NCBI RefSeq assembly: GCF_001428525.1
Contig: NZ_LMHW01000001.1
Location: forward strand, 434,705-498,704
Source: Flavobacterium sp. Root186
Lineage (GTDB): Bacteria; Bacteroidota; Bacteroidia; Flavobacteriales; Flavobacteriaceae
Direction of reading: 5' to 3'
DNA: 64,000 bases
Shown here piece after piece: positions 35,709 through 44,389 of this stretch (positions are counted from its first letter, which is position 1; each line of letters starts with the position of its first letter). The notes beneath the pieces are model-generated. The model was not told the origin of the DNA and did no database searches. It saw only the letters and a program-made list of their open reading frames with translations. The position numbers and the translations under genes were made by a program.

Positions 35709-36626
35709 ATGCTCCAACTTAAAATAAAATCACAACTTATATTTGTTATTACTTTAATTTTTACAAATTTTATATCCGCTCAGACATCAAAAGAAAAAAG
35801 CTATAACTTAATAGCAAAAGGCGCAGTTCTCACAAAACTATCAGATCAATTCAGTTTTACAGAAGGACCTGCTTCGGATAAGAAAGGAAATATTTATTTT
35901 ACGGATCAGCCTAATAATAGAATCATGAAATGGTCGGTTAATGGCGAACTTTCTGTTTTTATGGAAAATGCAGGAAGGGCTAACGGTTTGTACTTTGATC
36001 ACACAGGCAACCTTTTGGCCTGCGCCGATGAAAAAAATGAGCTTTGGAAAATAGACCAAAACAAAAATTATACTGTACTATTAAACAACTTTGAAGGAAA
36101 AAGACTGAATGGTCCCAATGATCTTTGGGTTGATCCAAAAGGCGGTATCTATTTTACAGATCCTTTTTACCAAAGGGATTATTGGAAACATACCTCCAAA
36201 GAAATAGAGAAAGAATGTGTTTACTATTTATCTCCGGATAAATCCAAAATTATCAACGTTGAGAATGATCTTGTAAAACCTAATGGCATTATTGGAACTT
36301 CGGATGGAAAAACCTTATACGTAGCGGATATAGGAGCAAATAAAACGTACTCTTATACAATCGAAAGTAATGGCTCTTTAGGCAAAAAAACGCTGTTTAC
36401 TGAATCAGGTTCAGATGGAATGACAATAGACGAGTCCGGAAACATTTACTTAACCGGAAAAGGGGTTACTGTATTCAATCCACAAGGAGAAAAAATAGCC
36501 CATATTGATGTTCCTGAACCATGGACAGCTAATGTTTGTTTTGGAGGAAAAAAATTTAAAACATTATTTATTACTGCCGGTAAAAGCGTTTATACAATAG
36601 AAATGAGTGTTCGGGGAATGAAGTAA
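35709..36626 (+). CDS. secreted SMP-30/gluconolactonase family protein
   Basis: A 305-residue protein with a signal peptide ending at FISAQ. The mature part is a six-bladed propeller of the SMP-30/gluconolactonase type: FTEGPASDKKGNIYFTDQPN, RLNGPNDLWVDPKGGIYFTD, KPNGIIGTSDGKTLYVAD, with the metal-binding Glu, Asn and Asp positions. It would open gluconolactone in the periplasm and so feed the divergent GntP and gluconokinase pair. It is flanked by two copies of the flavo-1-like element. Confidence 0.85.
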   Translation: MLQLKIKSQLIFVITLIFTNFISAQTSKEKSYNLIAKGAVLTKLSDQFSFTEGPASDKKGNIYFTDQPNNRIMKWSVNGELSVFMENAGRANGLYFDHTGNLLACADEKNELWKIDQNKNYTVLLNNFEGKRLNGPNDLWVDPKGGIYFTDPFYQRDYWKHTSKEIEKECVYYLSPDKSKIINVENDLVKPNGIIGTSDGKTLYVADIGANKTYSYTIESNGSLGKKTLFTESGSDGMTIDESGNIYLTGKGVTVFNPQGEKIAHIDVPEPWTANVCFGGKKFKTLFITAGKSVYTIEMSVRGMK

Positions 36627-36666
36627 TCAATAAATCATCGATTTTATTATCGATTTTTCACAATCT

Positions 36667-36768
36667 TGTCATTTCGAGGAACGAGAAATCTTCGCAAGAA
36701 ACTCCACAATCTAAATCGATAATCTTTGTCGAGCTACTTGCGAAGATTTCTCGTTCCTCGAAATGACA
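36667..36768. repeat. perfect 32-bp inverted repeat
   Basis: Arms 36667-36698 and 36737-36768 are perfect reverse complements over 32 bp (TGTCATTTCGAGGAACGAG and so on), with a 38-nt loop. It is the flavobacterial TGTCATTTCGA-type repeat and lies about 40 bp after the lactonase stop, where it can act as a 3' hairpin. Confidence 0.85.
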
Positions 36769-36813
36769 AACTTTGTGGTAAACTTTGACAAAGTTCTAAT
36801 GAAAAAATTTATG

Positions 36814-36900
36814 TTCTCTCCTAGCCCCGATCGAAATGGCATCTTTTTGTGGTGGGGTTCACCACAAAAAATATAATGTAGAGCGGGACAAAACGTTCTT
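36814..36900 (+). ncRNA. structured intergenic element resembling flavo-1 RNA (copy 2)
   Basis: It shares with copy 1 the 5' block CCTAGCCCCGATCGAAA, GGCATCT, and the 3' block TAGAGCGGGAC plus AAACGTTCTT. The variable centre is here a strong hairpin, TTTTTGTGGTG ... CACCACAAAAA. Constant ends with different centres indicate a folded RNA or mobile-repeat family rather than coding DNA. Flavo-1 identity is from memory. Between this and the next promoter (36901-37033) I see nothing else. Confidence 0.6.
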
Positions 36901-37033
36901 AAAAACGAAAAATGTCCTGCTTCTAAAAAATATTAAAAGCGAAAACCTCAATAAATTCAAGGCTTCCTAATCCATCTATGGAACAATAAGAAAATATTAT
37001 GACAAATTTATTTCATAATTAGAAAAACCGCCA

Positions 37034-37054
37034 TACATTTGCCTAACAGTGTTA
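37034..37054 (+). promoter_or_regulatory. tetR promoter -7 element with overlapping operator (O1)
   Basis: TACATTTG (37034-37041) fits the -7 consensus. TAACAGTGTTA, a perfect-arm palindrome, sits at 37044-37054 where transcription would start, 22 bp before the ATG. The same sequence family recurs four times downstream of tetR, so this is most likely the autorepression site of the TetR protein. Confidence 0.75.
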
Positions 37055-37076
37055 AACAATTTAATACTCGAATATA

Positions 37077-37670
37077 ATGGCTAGCAAAGATCGAATTTTA
37101 AGACAAAAAGAAGAGACAAGAAATAACATTCTTGGCGCTGCTTATGATATCGTAAAAGATGAAGGCTGGAATGGTTTGAGTATGCGTAAAATTGCCGACA
37201 GAATCGAATATACTGCTCCTATTATTTATGAATACTTTTCGAATAAGGAAGCAATATTGGAAGAATTGACAGGCAAAGGTTTTATTAAACTGACTAAGGA
37301 GCTACAGGTTGCAATAGATAAGTTTGAAAAACCGGAAGATCAATTAGAAGCCATGTGGATGACTTACTGGGACTTCGCTTTTACAAATACTGAAATGTAT
37401 CAGTTAATGTTTGGTGTTCAAATGACCTGCTGCGCACAACGATGTTCGGCTCAAGAGGGGCCTTACAAATTATTCACCGGAGTTATTGCTGAAGTAATGA
37501 AAGACAGCAACCCAAGTGAAGATATCATTAAACAAAAATATTTTACTTTCTTTTCTGTTATTCATGGTTTAATCGCCATAAACATCATTAACAAAAGTGA
37601 TATTTTAGAAACAATAAATGCTCAAATTTTGAAAGATGCCATTGGCGGTATCATCAAATCAATACAATAG
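37077..37670 (+). CDS. TetR/AcrR-family transcriptional regulator
   Basis: A 197-residue TetR protein. The N-terminal HTH reads LSMRKIADRIEYTAPIIYEYF, residues 35-54, followed by SNKEAILEELTGKGF. The ligand domain contains an unusual cluster, Cys118, Cys119 and Cys123 (MTCCAQRCSA), which could bind a metal or sense redox or electrophiles. It precedes an adaptor-RND-outer-membrane-factor operon, and operator-like repeats lie on both sides of it. It is expected to repress itself and the pump operon. Confidence 0.9.
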   Translation: MASKDRILRQKEETRNNILGAAYDIVKDEGWNGLSMRKIADRIEYTAPIIYEYFSNKEAILEELTGKGFIKLTKELQVAIDKFEKPEDQLEAMWMTYWDFAFTNTEMYQLMFGVQMTCCAQRCSAQEGPYKLFTGVIAEVMKDSNPSEDIIKQKYFTFFSVIHGLIAINIINKSDILETINAQILKDAIGGIIKSIQ

Positions 37671-37685
37671 TTTTTTTTTCACGTT

Positions 37686-37912
37686 TTACTTAACAGTGTA
37701 AAATAATTTAATTGGATAATACAAAATCCTTTTTTTTATAACGATAACTTAACACTGTTAGAAAATTTAATACAAGTAATATCGAGTTTTTTTACTCCTT
37801 TACTTAACAGTGATAAATAATTTAATTCCCATTTTGAGAGAGAATATGGATGGGACTGCTGTATGAAAATTTGCGCCCTTTTACTTAACAACGTTAGATA
37901 ATTTAATTTAAT
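37686..37912 (+). promoter_or_regulatory. four tandem TetR-type operator copies (O2-O5)
   Basis: Four copies of ACTTAACAGTGTTAGATAATTTAAT-like sequence (broken here: ACTTAACA, GTGTTA, then AATTTAAT) begin at about 37689, 37748, 37803 and 37884. Their cores TAACAGTGTAA, TAACACTGTTA, TAACAGTGATA and TAACAACGTTA start at 37691, 37750, 37805 and 37886. O3 is a perfect-arm palindrome. All lie in the gap between tetR and the pump operon, with spacings of 59, 55 and 81 bp. No ORF is present between 37671 and the adaptor start. Confidence 0.75.
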
Positions 37913-37986
37913 TAGATATGAATCCCGAGAATTCCAGAATACCTAAAAATTTAATCCGAGAAAATGTTCAACCAATTAAAACCAAT

Positions 37987-39138
37987 ATGAAAATGAAAAA
38001 TGTAATAATTATAACCAGTTTTATTCTGGCTTTAGTATTAAGCAACTGTGGCGACAAAAATCAGGCGCCTACTGCTCCACCACCACCGGTTTTACCAGTT
38101 TTAGCGATCACAAGTGCAAATACAACTACTGACGCTGAATATCCTGCTGCTATACAAGGAACTGTTGATGTTGAAATTCGTCCTCAGGTAAGCGGAAACC
38201 TTGACAGAATTTTTGTTGACGAAGGTGCTTATGTAAGCAAAGGACAAACTTTATTCAAAATAAACGAGCGTCCGTTTCGTGAGCAGTTAAACAACGCTTT
38301 AGCAAGCCTTCATGCTGCAGAAGCGGCTTTGATTAACGCTAATTTAGAAGTTGATAAACTGACTCCGCTTGTTCAAAACAAAGTAGTTTCTGATTACCAA
38401 TTGAAAACAGCTAAAGCTTCTCAAAAAATCGCTGCTGCGAATATCGAGCAGGCTAAAGCAATGGTAGGTTCTGCTAAAATCAATTTAGGATACACTAATG
38501 TTACAGCTCCAGTGAGCGGATACATTGGAAGATTACCTAAAAAACAAGGAAGTTTAGTTTCTGCTTCTGATGTTGAAGCTTTAACTACTTTATCAGATGT
38601 TCATGAAGTATTTGCTTATTTCTCTTTAGGAGAAACTGATTTCATCAACTTTAAAGCACAATACGCTGGAAGTTCTCTTGGTGATAAAATCAAAAAATTA
38701 CCTCCTGTTACTTTGATTTTAGCTGATAATAATGCTTATCCTCAAACCGGAAAAATCGATATGGTTGACGGTCAGTTTGATAAAACTACCGGAGCAATCA
38801 CGATTAGAGCGACTTTCCCAAATGCAAACGGAACGTTACGTTCTGGAAACACAGGAAGAATCCGTTTAGGGTTACAGCACGACGATGCAATTTTAGTTCC
38901 ACAGTCGGCTACAGTTGAAATGCAGGATAAAGTATTTGTTTTCAGTGTAGGTAAAGACAACAAAGTAACTAAAACGCCTATTACTATTGTGGGTAAAAGC
39001 GGTACTAATTATTTAATTAAAGAAGGTGTAAAAACGGGTGACCAAATCGTGTTAAGCGGTATTGACAAACTTCAGGATGGACAAGCGATTCAGCCAGAAA
39101 AATCAACTAAAGTTGCCGAAGTAACTAATAAAAAATAA
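37987..39138 (+). CDS. RND periplasmic adaptor lipoprotein
   Basis: 383 residues from ATG 37987, preferred over ATG 37918 because it directly gives the lipoprotein signal MKMKNVIIITSFILALVLSN with the Cys following. Adaptor features are the lipoyl halves VDEGAYVSKGQTLFKINE and TNVTAPVSGYIGRLPKKQGS with a hairpin between, and a beta-barrel part with GNTGRIRLG. It is first in the pump operon and belongs to the AcrA type. The upstream region holds four operator copies for the TetR protein. Confidence 0.92.
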   Translation: MKMKNVIIITSFILALVLSNCGDKNQAPTAPPPPVLPVLAITSANTTTDAEYPAAIQGTVDVEIRPQVSGNLDRIFVDEGAYVSKGQTLFKINERPFREQLNNALASLHAAEAALINANLEVDKLTPLVQNKVVSDYQLKTAKASQKIAAANIEQAKAMVGSAKINLGYTNVTAPVSGYIGRLPKKQGSLVSASDVEALTTLSDVHEVFAYFSLGETDFINFKAQYAGSSLGDKIKKLPPVTLILADNNAYPQTGKIDMVDGQFDKTTGAITIRATFPNANGTLRSGNTGRIRLGLQHDDAILVPQSATVEMQDKVFVFSVGKDNKVTKTPITIVGKSGTNYLIKEGVKTGDQIVLSGIDKLQDGQAIQPEKSTKVAEVTNKK

Positions 39139-39150
39139 TTCTAAAAGACA

Positions 39151-42100
39151 ATGTTCAAAATATTTATACAAAGACCTGTACTGGCAACCGTAATTTCCAT
39201 TTTATTGGTAATTCTGGGGGTATTGGGTTTAACTAAACTGCCTTTACAACAGTTTCCTGATATTGCGCCTCCATCGGTTTTGGTAACGGCGGTATATCCG
39301 GGAGCCAACGCAGAAACGGTTTTACGTTCTGTGGCACCTTCAATCGAAGAATCTATAAATGGTGTAGAAAACATGACTTACATGAGCTCTACAGCAAGTA
39401 ACGACGGTACTTTAGCGATTACTGTTTTCTTTAAACTGGGTACTGATGCTGACCAGGCTGCAGTAAACGTACAAAACAGAGTTGCTCAGGCAACGAGCCA
39501 GCTTCCTGCAGAGGTTGTACAGCAAGGTATTGTTACGGCGAAACAGCAAAACAGTTTCATCATGGCGATTGGTATGTATACCGATGATGAAGCAAAATAC
39601 GATCAGACTTTTGTTGCCAACTATGCACAGATTAATATTATTCCGGAGCTAAAACGTATTCCGGGTGTAGGTTCTGCCAGTATTTTTGGTGGTGTAAAAG
39701 ATTACTCAATGCGTGTTTGGTTAAACCCAACGCAAATGTCAACTTATAAAGTGACTCCAAGTGAAGTTATGGGCGCTATTCAGGACAAAAGTTTGGAAGC
39801 GGCTCCGGGTAAATTTGGAGAGCGAAGCAAAGAAGTTTTTGAATACGTTATTAAATACAAAGGGAAATTAACTAAACCAGAGGATTATGAAAATATTGCT
39901 ATACGTTCTAATGCAGATGGTTCAGTACTTCGCTTAAAAGATGTTGCGAGAGTTGAACTTGGTGCTTACTCTTATAACAGTTTAACACGTTTAAATGGTA
40001 AAAAAGGAATTGTAATTGGGGTTATCCAGTTAGCGGGATCAAACTCAAATGATATTCAGATTGCCATTAACAAAATGATGGAAAAGGCTTCTAAAGATTT
40101 TCCAAAAGGCATAAAACACAATATTTTCTATAGTACAAAAGTATCTCTTGACCAATCTATCGAACAAGTTGAGCATACTTTATTAGAAGCTTTTATACTT
40201 GTATTTATTGTGGTATTTATCTTCTTGCAAGATTTTAGATCAACATTAATCCCGGCTATTGCTGTACCTGTAGCAATTTTAGGAACGTTCTTCTTCATGC
40301 AGTTATTCGGATTTTCGATCAACCTTTTAACACTTTTCGCATTAATTCTGGCGATTGGTATTGTGGTCGATGATGCCATTGTGGTAGTCGAAGCGGTGCA
40401 TGCGAAAATGGAGCATAAACGCTTGTCTCCAAAAATCGCAACCCATGAAGCAATGCACGAAATAACGGGTGCTATTATCTCGATTACGCTGGTAATGGCT
40501 GCTGTATTCCTGCCGGTTGGTTTTATGGAAGGCTCAACAGGAGTTTTCTATCGTCAGTTTGCCTTTACTATGGCAATTGCAATTGTAATTTCGGCTGTTA
40601 ATGCCTTAACATTGAGTCCGGCGCTTGCGGCATTATTCTTAAAGGATAATCACGCAGCACACGATCACGATCACGATGCGCCTTATGTGAAAAAAGGATT
40701 TAAAGAAAAATTCTTTACCGCTTTCAACAGCAGTTTTGAATCTTTAACGAATCGTTACGTAGGCGGACTTAAATTCTTAATCAGAAGAAAATGGTTGAGT
40801 TTAGGTGGATTAGGTTTAATTGTTGTGGCAACTATCGTAATGGTAAAAACAACTCCTGCAGGATTTATCCCAACAGAAGATCAAGGATTTATAGCAATTG
40901 CAGTAAATACGCCATCTGGAACATCATTAGACGGAACTCAAAAAGTAATGACCGAAGCTGAAAATACGTTAAAAGCATTAGACGCTTCTCGATTTGTAAC
41001 AGCGATTTCAGGTTTCAACTTATTGACCAACTCTACAAGTCCATCTTCTGCAGTTGTATTCGTATTGCTTAAACCAAACGAAGAACGCGGCGAAGTAAAA
41101 AACATTGACGAAATCATGAATCAGGTTCGTGGTAAACTGGGCGCTATTTCCGGCGGAAGTTTCTTCGTATTCAGTTTCCCAACTGTTCCGGGATTTAGTA
41201 ACGTTGAGGCTTTAGATTTAGTTTTACAAGATAAAACAGGAGGAAAACTGGATAAATTCAGTGGTATTTCTCAAAACTTTATCGGCGAATTAATGAAACG
41301 TCCGGAAATTGCAGTTGCCTTTACAAGTTTCAAAGCAGATTATCCGCAATTACAACTGGAAGTTAATGACGAAAAAGCAAATCAATTGGGTGTAAATGTA
41401 AAAGACATTTTACAAACCATGCAGGCTTATTTTGGTAGTGCGCAGGCATCTGATTTCAACCGATTTGGTAAATATTACCGTGTTGTAGTTCAGGCTGATA
41501 TTGCCGACAGAGCTGATCCATCAGCAATTGACCGTGTATTTGTAAAAAACAGAACAGGTGAAATGGTTCCGATAAATACTTTAGTAAAATTAACACGTAT
41601 TTATGGTTCAGAAACCGCTTCACGATACAATTTATTTAACTCAATTTCTATTAATGCGATTCCGAAACCAGGATTTAGTTCAGGAGATGCCATTAAAGCA
41701 ATTGAAGAAGTAGCAGCACAACAATTACCTGCAGGTTACGGGTTTGAATTCTCGGGCCAGACTCGTGAGGAGATTTCATCTGGAGGACAATCTGCAACAA
41801 TATTTTTACTGTGTTTGATATTCGTTTATTTCCTACTTGCTGCACAGTACGAAAGTTACATTTTGCCTTTGGCGGTAATCTTATCAATCCCTGCAGGTAT
41901 TTTTGGAGTATTCGTAGCTATTGGTTTAACAGGTATTGAAAACAACATTTATGTACAAGTTGCCCTTGTCATGCTGATTGGGCTTCTCGCCAAAAATGCC
42001 ATCCTGATCGTCGAATTTGCCGTGCAGAAAAGAAAATCGGGACAAGCGTTAATAAGAGCTTCAATCGATGCTGCAAAATTACGTTTACGACCAATTATCA

Positions 42101-42324
42101 TGACGTCTCTTGCCTTTATCGTAGGTTTAATACCAATGATGAGCGCAAAAGGACCATCAGCTCAAGGTAACCACTCTATTAGTATTGGTGCCGCCGGAGG
42201 TATGATTTCAGGAGTAATTCTAGGTTTGTTTATCATTCCGGTATTATTCATCATCTTCCAGCATTTACAAGAAAAGGTTTCTGGAAAACCAGTTGCCGTA
42301 ATCCATAATGAAGAAAAAGAATAA
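39151..42324 (+). CDS. RND multidrug efflux permease, HAE1 type
   Basis: A 1057-residue AcrB-like pump. It starts FIQRPVLATVISILLVILGV and carries the periplasmic porter signatures PGANAETVLRSV and VPPGVGSASIFGG-like IPGVGSASIFGG. The TM4 motif GIVVDDAIVVVEAVH has the proton-relay Asp pair. The central loop holds a His/Asp-rich tract, HAAHDHDHD, starting near residue 501, that could bind metal. It lies 12 bp after the adaptor gene and is followed immediately by a 37-codon membrane ORF. Confidence 0.94.
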   Translation: MFKIFIQRPVLATVISILLVILGVLGLTKLPLQQFPDIAPPSVLVTAVYPGANAETVLRSVAPSIEESINGVENMTYMSSTASNDGTLAITVFFKLGTDADQAAVNVQNRVAQATSQLPAEVVQQGIVTAKQQNSFIMAIGMYTDDEAKYDQTFVANYAQINIIPELKRIPGVGSASIFGGVKDYSMRVWLNPTQMSTYKVTPSEVMGAIQDKSLEAAPGKFGERSKEVFEYVIKYKGKLTKPEDYENIAIRSNADGSVLRLKDVARVELGAYSYNSLTRLNGKKGIVIGVIQLAGSNSNDIQIAINKMMEKASKDFPKGIKHNIFYSTKVSLDQSIEQVEHTLLEAFILVFIVVFIFLQDFRSTLIPAIAVPVAILGTFFFMQLFGFSINLLTLFALILAIGIVVDDAIVVVEAVHAKMEHKRLSPKIATHEAMHEITGAIISITLVMAAVFLPVGFMEGSTGVFYRQFAFTMAIAIVISAVNALTLSPALAALFLKDNHAAHDHDHDAPYVKKGFKEKFFTAFNSSFESLTNRYVGGLKFLIRRKWLSLGGLGLIVVATIVMVKTTPAGFIPTEDQGFIAIAVNTPSGTSLDGTQKVMTEAENTLKALDASRFVTAISGFNLLTNSTSPSSAVVFVLLKPNEERGEVKNIDEIMNQVRGKLGAISGGSFFVFSFPTVPGFSNVEALDLVLQDKTGGKLDKFSGISQNFIGELMKRPEIAVAFTSFKADYPQLQLEVNDEKANQLGVNVKDILQTMQAYFGSAQASDFNRFGKYYRVVVQADIADRADPSAIDRVFVKNRTGEMVPINTLVKLTRIYGSETASRYNLFNSISINAIPKPGFSSGDAIKAIEEVAAQQLPAGYGFEFSGQTREEISSGGQSATIFLLCLIFVYFLLAAQYESYILPLAVILSIPAGIFGVFVAIGLTGIENNIYVQVALVMLIGLLAKNAILIVEFAVQKRKSGQALIRASIDAAKLRLRPIIMTSLAFIVGLIPMMSAKGPSAQGNHSISIGAAGGMISGVILGLFIIPVLFIIFQHLQEKVSGKPVAVIHNEEKE

Positions 42325-42438
42325 ATGGAAAACTATATAACCACAGCTTTAGTAGCCATCATAATTGGCATCGCTTATATATCGTACAGAATCTCAAAAG
42401 ATCTTGAAACCAGAAAAGATACTTGTACAGAAATTTAA
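42325..42438 (+). CDS. 37-residue single-pass membrane protein in the efflux operon
   Basis: An ORF of 37 codons whose ATG follows the RND stop with no gap. It reads MENYITTALVAIIIGIAYISY, one membrane helix, then the polar tail RISKDLETRKDTCTEI. Its stop lies 12 bp before the ATG of the outer-membrane factor. Position and composition suggest a small pump-associated subunit, comparable in concept to AcrZ, but with no sequence basis for homology. Confidence 0.6.
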   Translation: MENYITTALVAIIIGIAYISYRISKDLETRKDTCTEI

Positions 42439-42449
42439 TAAAAGAACGA

Positions 42450-43868
42450 ATGAAAAATCATATAACCAAAATCGTGACCTTCGCCATTCTGATCACGACA
42501 TTAATATCCTGTAAAGTTTCGAAGGATATTGAAACTCCAAAAGATGCATTTCCTGAGAATTTCAGGAATGCATCGGTTTCAAGCGATACAACAAGTATTG
42601 CCGATGTGGAGTGGAAAAACTTCTTTACCGAAAAAGATATTATCAAATTGATCGACAGTGCCGTTGCGAGAAACAACGATTTGCAGATTGCCGAAAAGAA
42701 CATTGAAATTGCACAATACAGATTTACGCAGTCAAAATGGGGAAATGTACCTCAGGTTAATTTATTTGTAACCGCAAGTACAAGCAATCCGTCTGACAAT
42801 AGTTTTACAGGATTGAACTTAAACCAGGCAATTGGTGCCAAACATATCGACGATTATTCTGCCGGAGCTTCACTTTCTTGGGAAGCGGATATCTGGGGAA
42901 AAATCAGAAATCAGAAAAAAGGTGCTTATGCAGGATATTTACAATCTGCAGAAGTTAAAAAAGCATTGCAGACAAACATTGTTGCCAATGTTTCCAGAGG
43001 ATATTATAATCTTTTAATGCTGGATGCTCAATTGGAAATTGCCAGACAAAATCTAAAATTAAATGATAGTACTACGAATATTATCAAATTAAAATACGAT
43101 GCTGGTCAGGTAACTACATTGGCAATTCAACAATCTGAAGCGCAGAAATTAAACTCAGCACAGTTGATTCCGTTATTGGAACAAAACATCGCGATTCAGG
43201 AAAATGCTTTAAGTGTTTTAACAGGTTCTTTTCCAAATTCTAAAGAAAGAACAATTAAGTTAAGTGCAATTGAAGTTAAAAACAATACTGCTATCGGAAT
43301 TCCGTCTTCATTAGTAAGCAGAAGACCTGATGTAAAAAGTGCCGAATTAGCCCTTAAAGCTGCAAATGCAAATGTTGGAATCACAAAAGCTGATTTATAT
43401 CCAGCTCTAAGAATTACTGCTCAAGGCGGCGTAAACTCTTTTGAGACGAGCAATTGGTTCAACATTCCGGCTTCCTTATTCGGAACTGTTGCAGGAGGTT
43501 TAACACAACCGCTTTTGAACAACAAAAGAGTGAGAACTCAATATAATATCGCTGTTGCAGAAAGAGAAAAAGCCGTTTTAAGTTTTAGACAATCTGTTTT
43601 GGTTGCCGTAAGCGAGGTTTCTGATGCTTTGGTTAAAGTAGAGAAATTACAGCAGCAGGAAACTTTCCTGAAAGAAAAAGTAAAAACATTACAACAAGCA
43701 ATTAAAAATGCCAACCTTTTATTCAAAAACGGTATGGCAGAATATCTTGAAGTTTTAACTGCGCAAGCGAATTTATTGCAAAGCGAACTTGAACTTGCTG
43801 ATGTTAAAAGACAACAACTTACAGCCAATACTGAATTGTACCGCGCACTGGGCGGAGGCTGGAAATAA
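42450..43868 (+). CDS. NodT/OprM-type outer-membrane efflux lipoprotein
   Basis: 472 residues from ATG 42450, which gives a lipoprotein signal ending ITTLISC. The family features are WKNFFTEKDIIKLIDSAVARNNDL, SAGASLSWEADIWGKIRNQKK, and LVSRRPDVKSAELALKAANANVG, all typical of NodT/OprM. It is the outer-membrane duct of the TetR-controlled pump. A terminator follows at 43910. Confidence 0.92.
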   Translation: MKNHITKIVTFAILITTLISCKVSKDIETPKDAFPENFRNASVSSDTTSIADVEWKNFFTEKDIIKLIDSAVARNNDLQIAEKNIEIAQYRFTQSKWGNVPQVNLFVTASTSNPSDNSFTGLNLNQAIGAKHIDDYSAGASLSWEADIWGKIRNQKKGAYAGYLQSAEVKKALQTNIVANVSRGYYNLLMLDAQLEIARQNLKLNDSTTNIIKLKYDAGQVTTLAIQQSEAQKLNSAQLIPLLEQNIAIQENALSVLTGSFPNSKERTIKLSAIEVKNNTAIGIPSSLVSRRPDVKSAELALKAANANVGITKADLYPALRITAQGGVNSFETSNWFNIPASLFGTVAGGLTQPLLNNKRVRTQYNIAVAEREKAVLSFRQSVLVAVSEVSDALVKVEKLQQQETFLKEKVKTLQQAIKNANLLFKNGMAEYLEVLTAQANLLQSELELADVKRQQLTANTELYRALGGGWK

Positions 43869-43909
43869 TACCTGTTACATTACCCGTTAATTATTTATTT
43901 TTTGAGAGG

Positions 43910-43952
43910 AAAACGCTGTGAGACTTAGGTTTCATGGCGTTTTTTAGTTTTT
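43910..43952 (+). terminator. terminator of the adaptor-RND-OMF operon
   Basis: AAAACGCTGTGA pairs with TCATGGCGTTTT (two G-T pairs) around a short loop and is followed by T-runs through 43952. Confidence 0.75.
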
Positions 43953-43994
43953 TTTTGCCACTAAGGCACTAAGGCGCTAAGTTTTTTTTAAGTC

Positions 43995-44091
43995 TCTCGC
44001 AGATTTTGCAGATTCAGCAGATAAAAATCCTTTTAATCTGTGTAATCTGTGGCATAAAAAAAAATCTGCTTAATCTCCAAAATCTGCGAGA
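43995..44091. repeat. 28-bp inverted repeat (CAGATTTTGCAG type)
   Basis: Arms 43995-44022 and 44064-44091 match over 28 bp with two mismatches; each carries TCTCGCAGATTTTG or its complement. A T-run follows the right arm. A degenerate CACTAAGGCGCTAAG run precedes the left arm at about 43958-43982. All of 43869-44344 is repeat material without an ORF I support. Confidence 0.7.
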
Positions 44092-44112
44092 GCTTTTTTT
44101 ATTCTCATTTTT

Positions 44113-44203
44113 TGTCAGGCTGAGCGAAGTCGAAGCCCCGCAATCAAAATCGACAATCTTTGCAGAGCCTCTTTGCGATCCTTCGACTTCGCTCAGGATG
44201 ACA
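44113..44203. repeat. 23-bp inverted repeat (TGAGCGAAGTCGAAG type)
   Basis: Arms 44113-44135 and 44181-44203 match over 23 bp with two mismatches. The word CTGAGCGAAGTCGAAG is a very widespread bacterial intergenic repeat. It stands next to the 28-bp repeat at 43995. Confidence 0.75.
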
Positions 44204-44344
44204 AACTATAGGTTTATTTCACCATAGTTATATTCAATCAAAAAAAATCTAAAATCTACCCTCTAAAATCTAAAATCCTCAAACTTGTCCCAAATGCCCC
44301 TAAAATAGTCGTAAATATGTATTTCATGAAAAAAACAAGAATAG

Positions 44345-44352
44345 TATATTTG
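44345..44352 (+). promoter_or_regulatory. TATATTTG -7 element before the DoxX-like gene
   Basis: TATATTTG with TTTC exactly 19 bp upstream (44322-44325) closely follows the Bacteroidota promoter pattern. It ends 37 bp before the ATG. Confidence 0.65.
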
Positions 44353-44389
44353 TAACACGTTAACTAATAACTATTTAAAAATAAACCAT

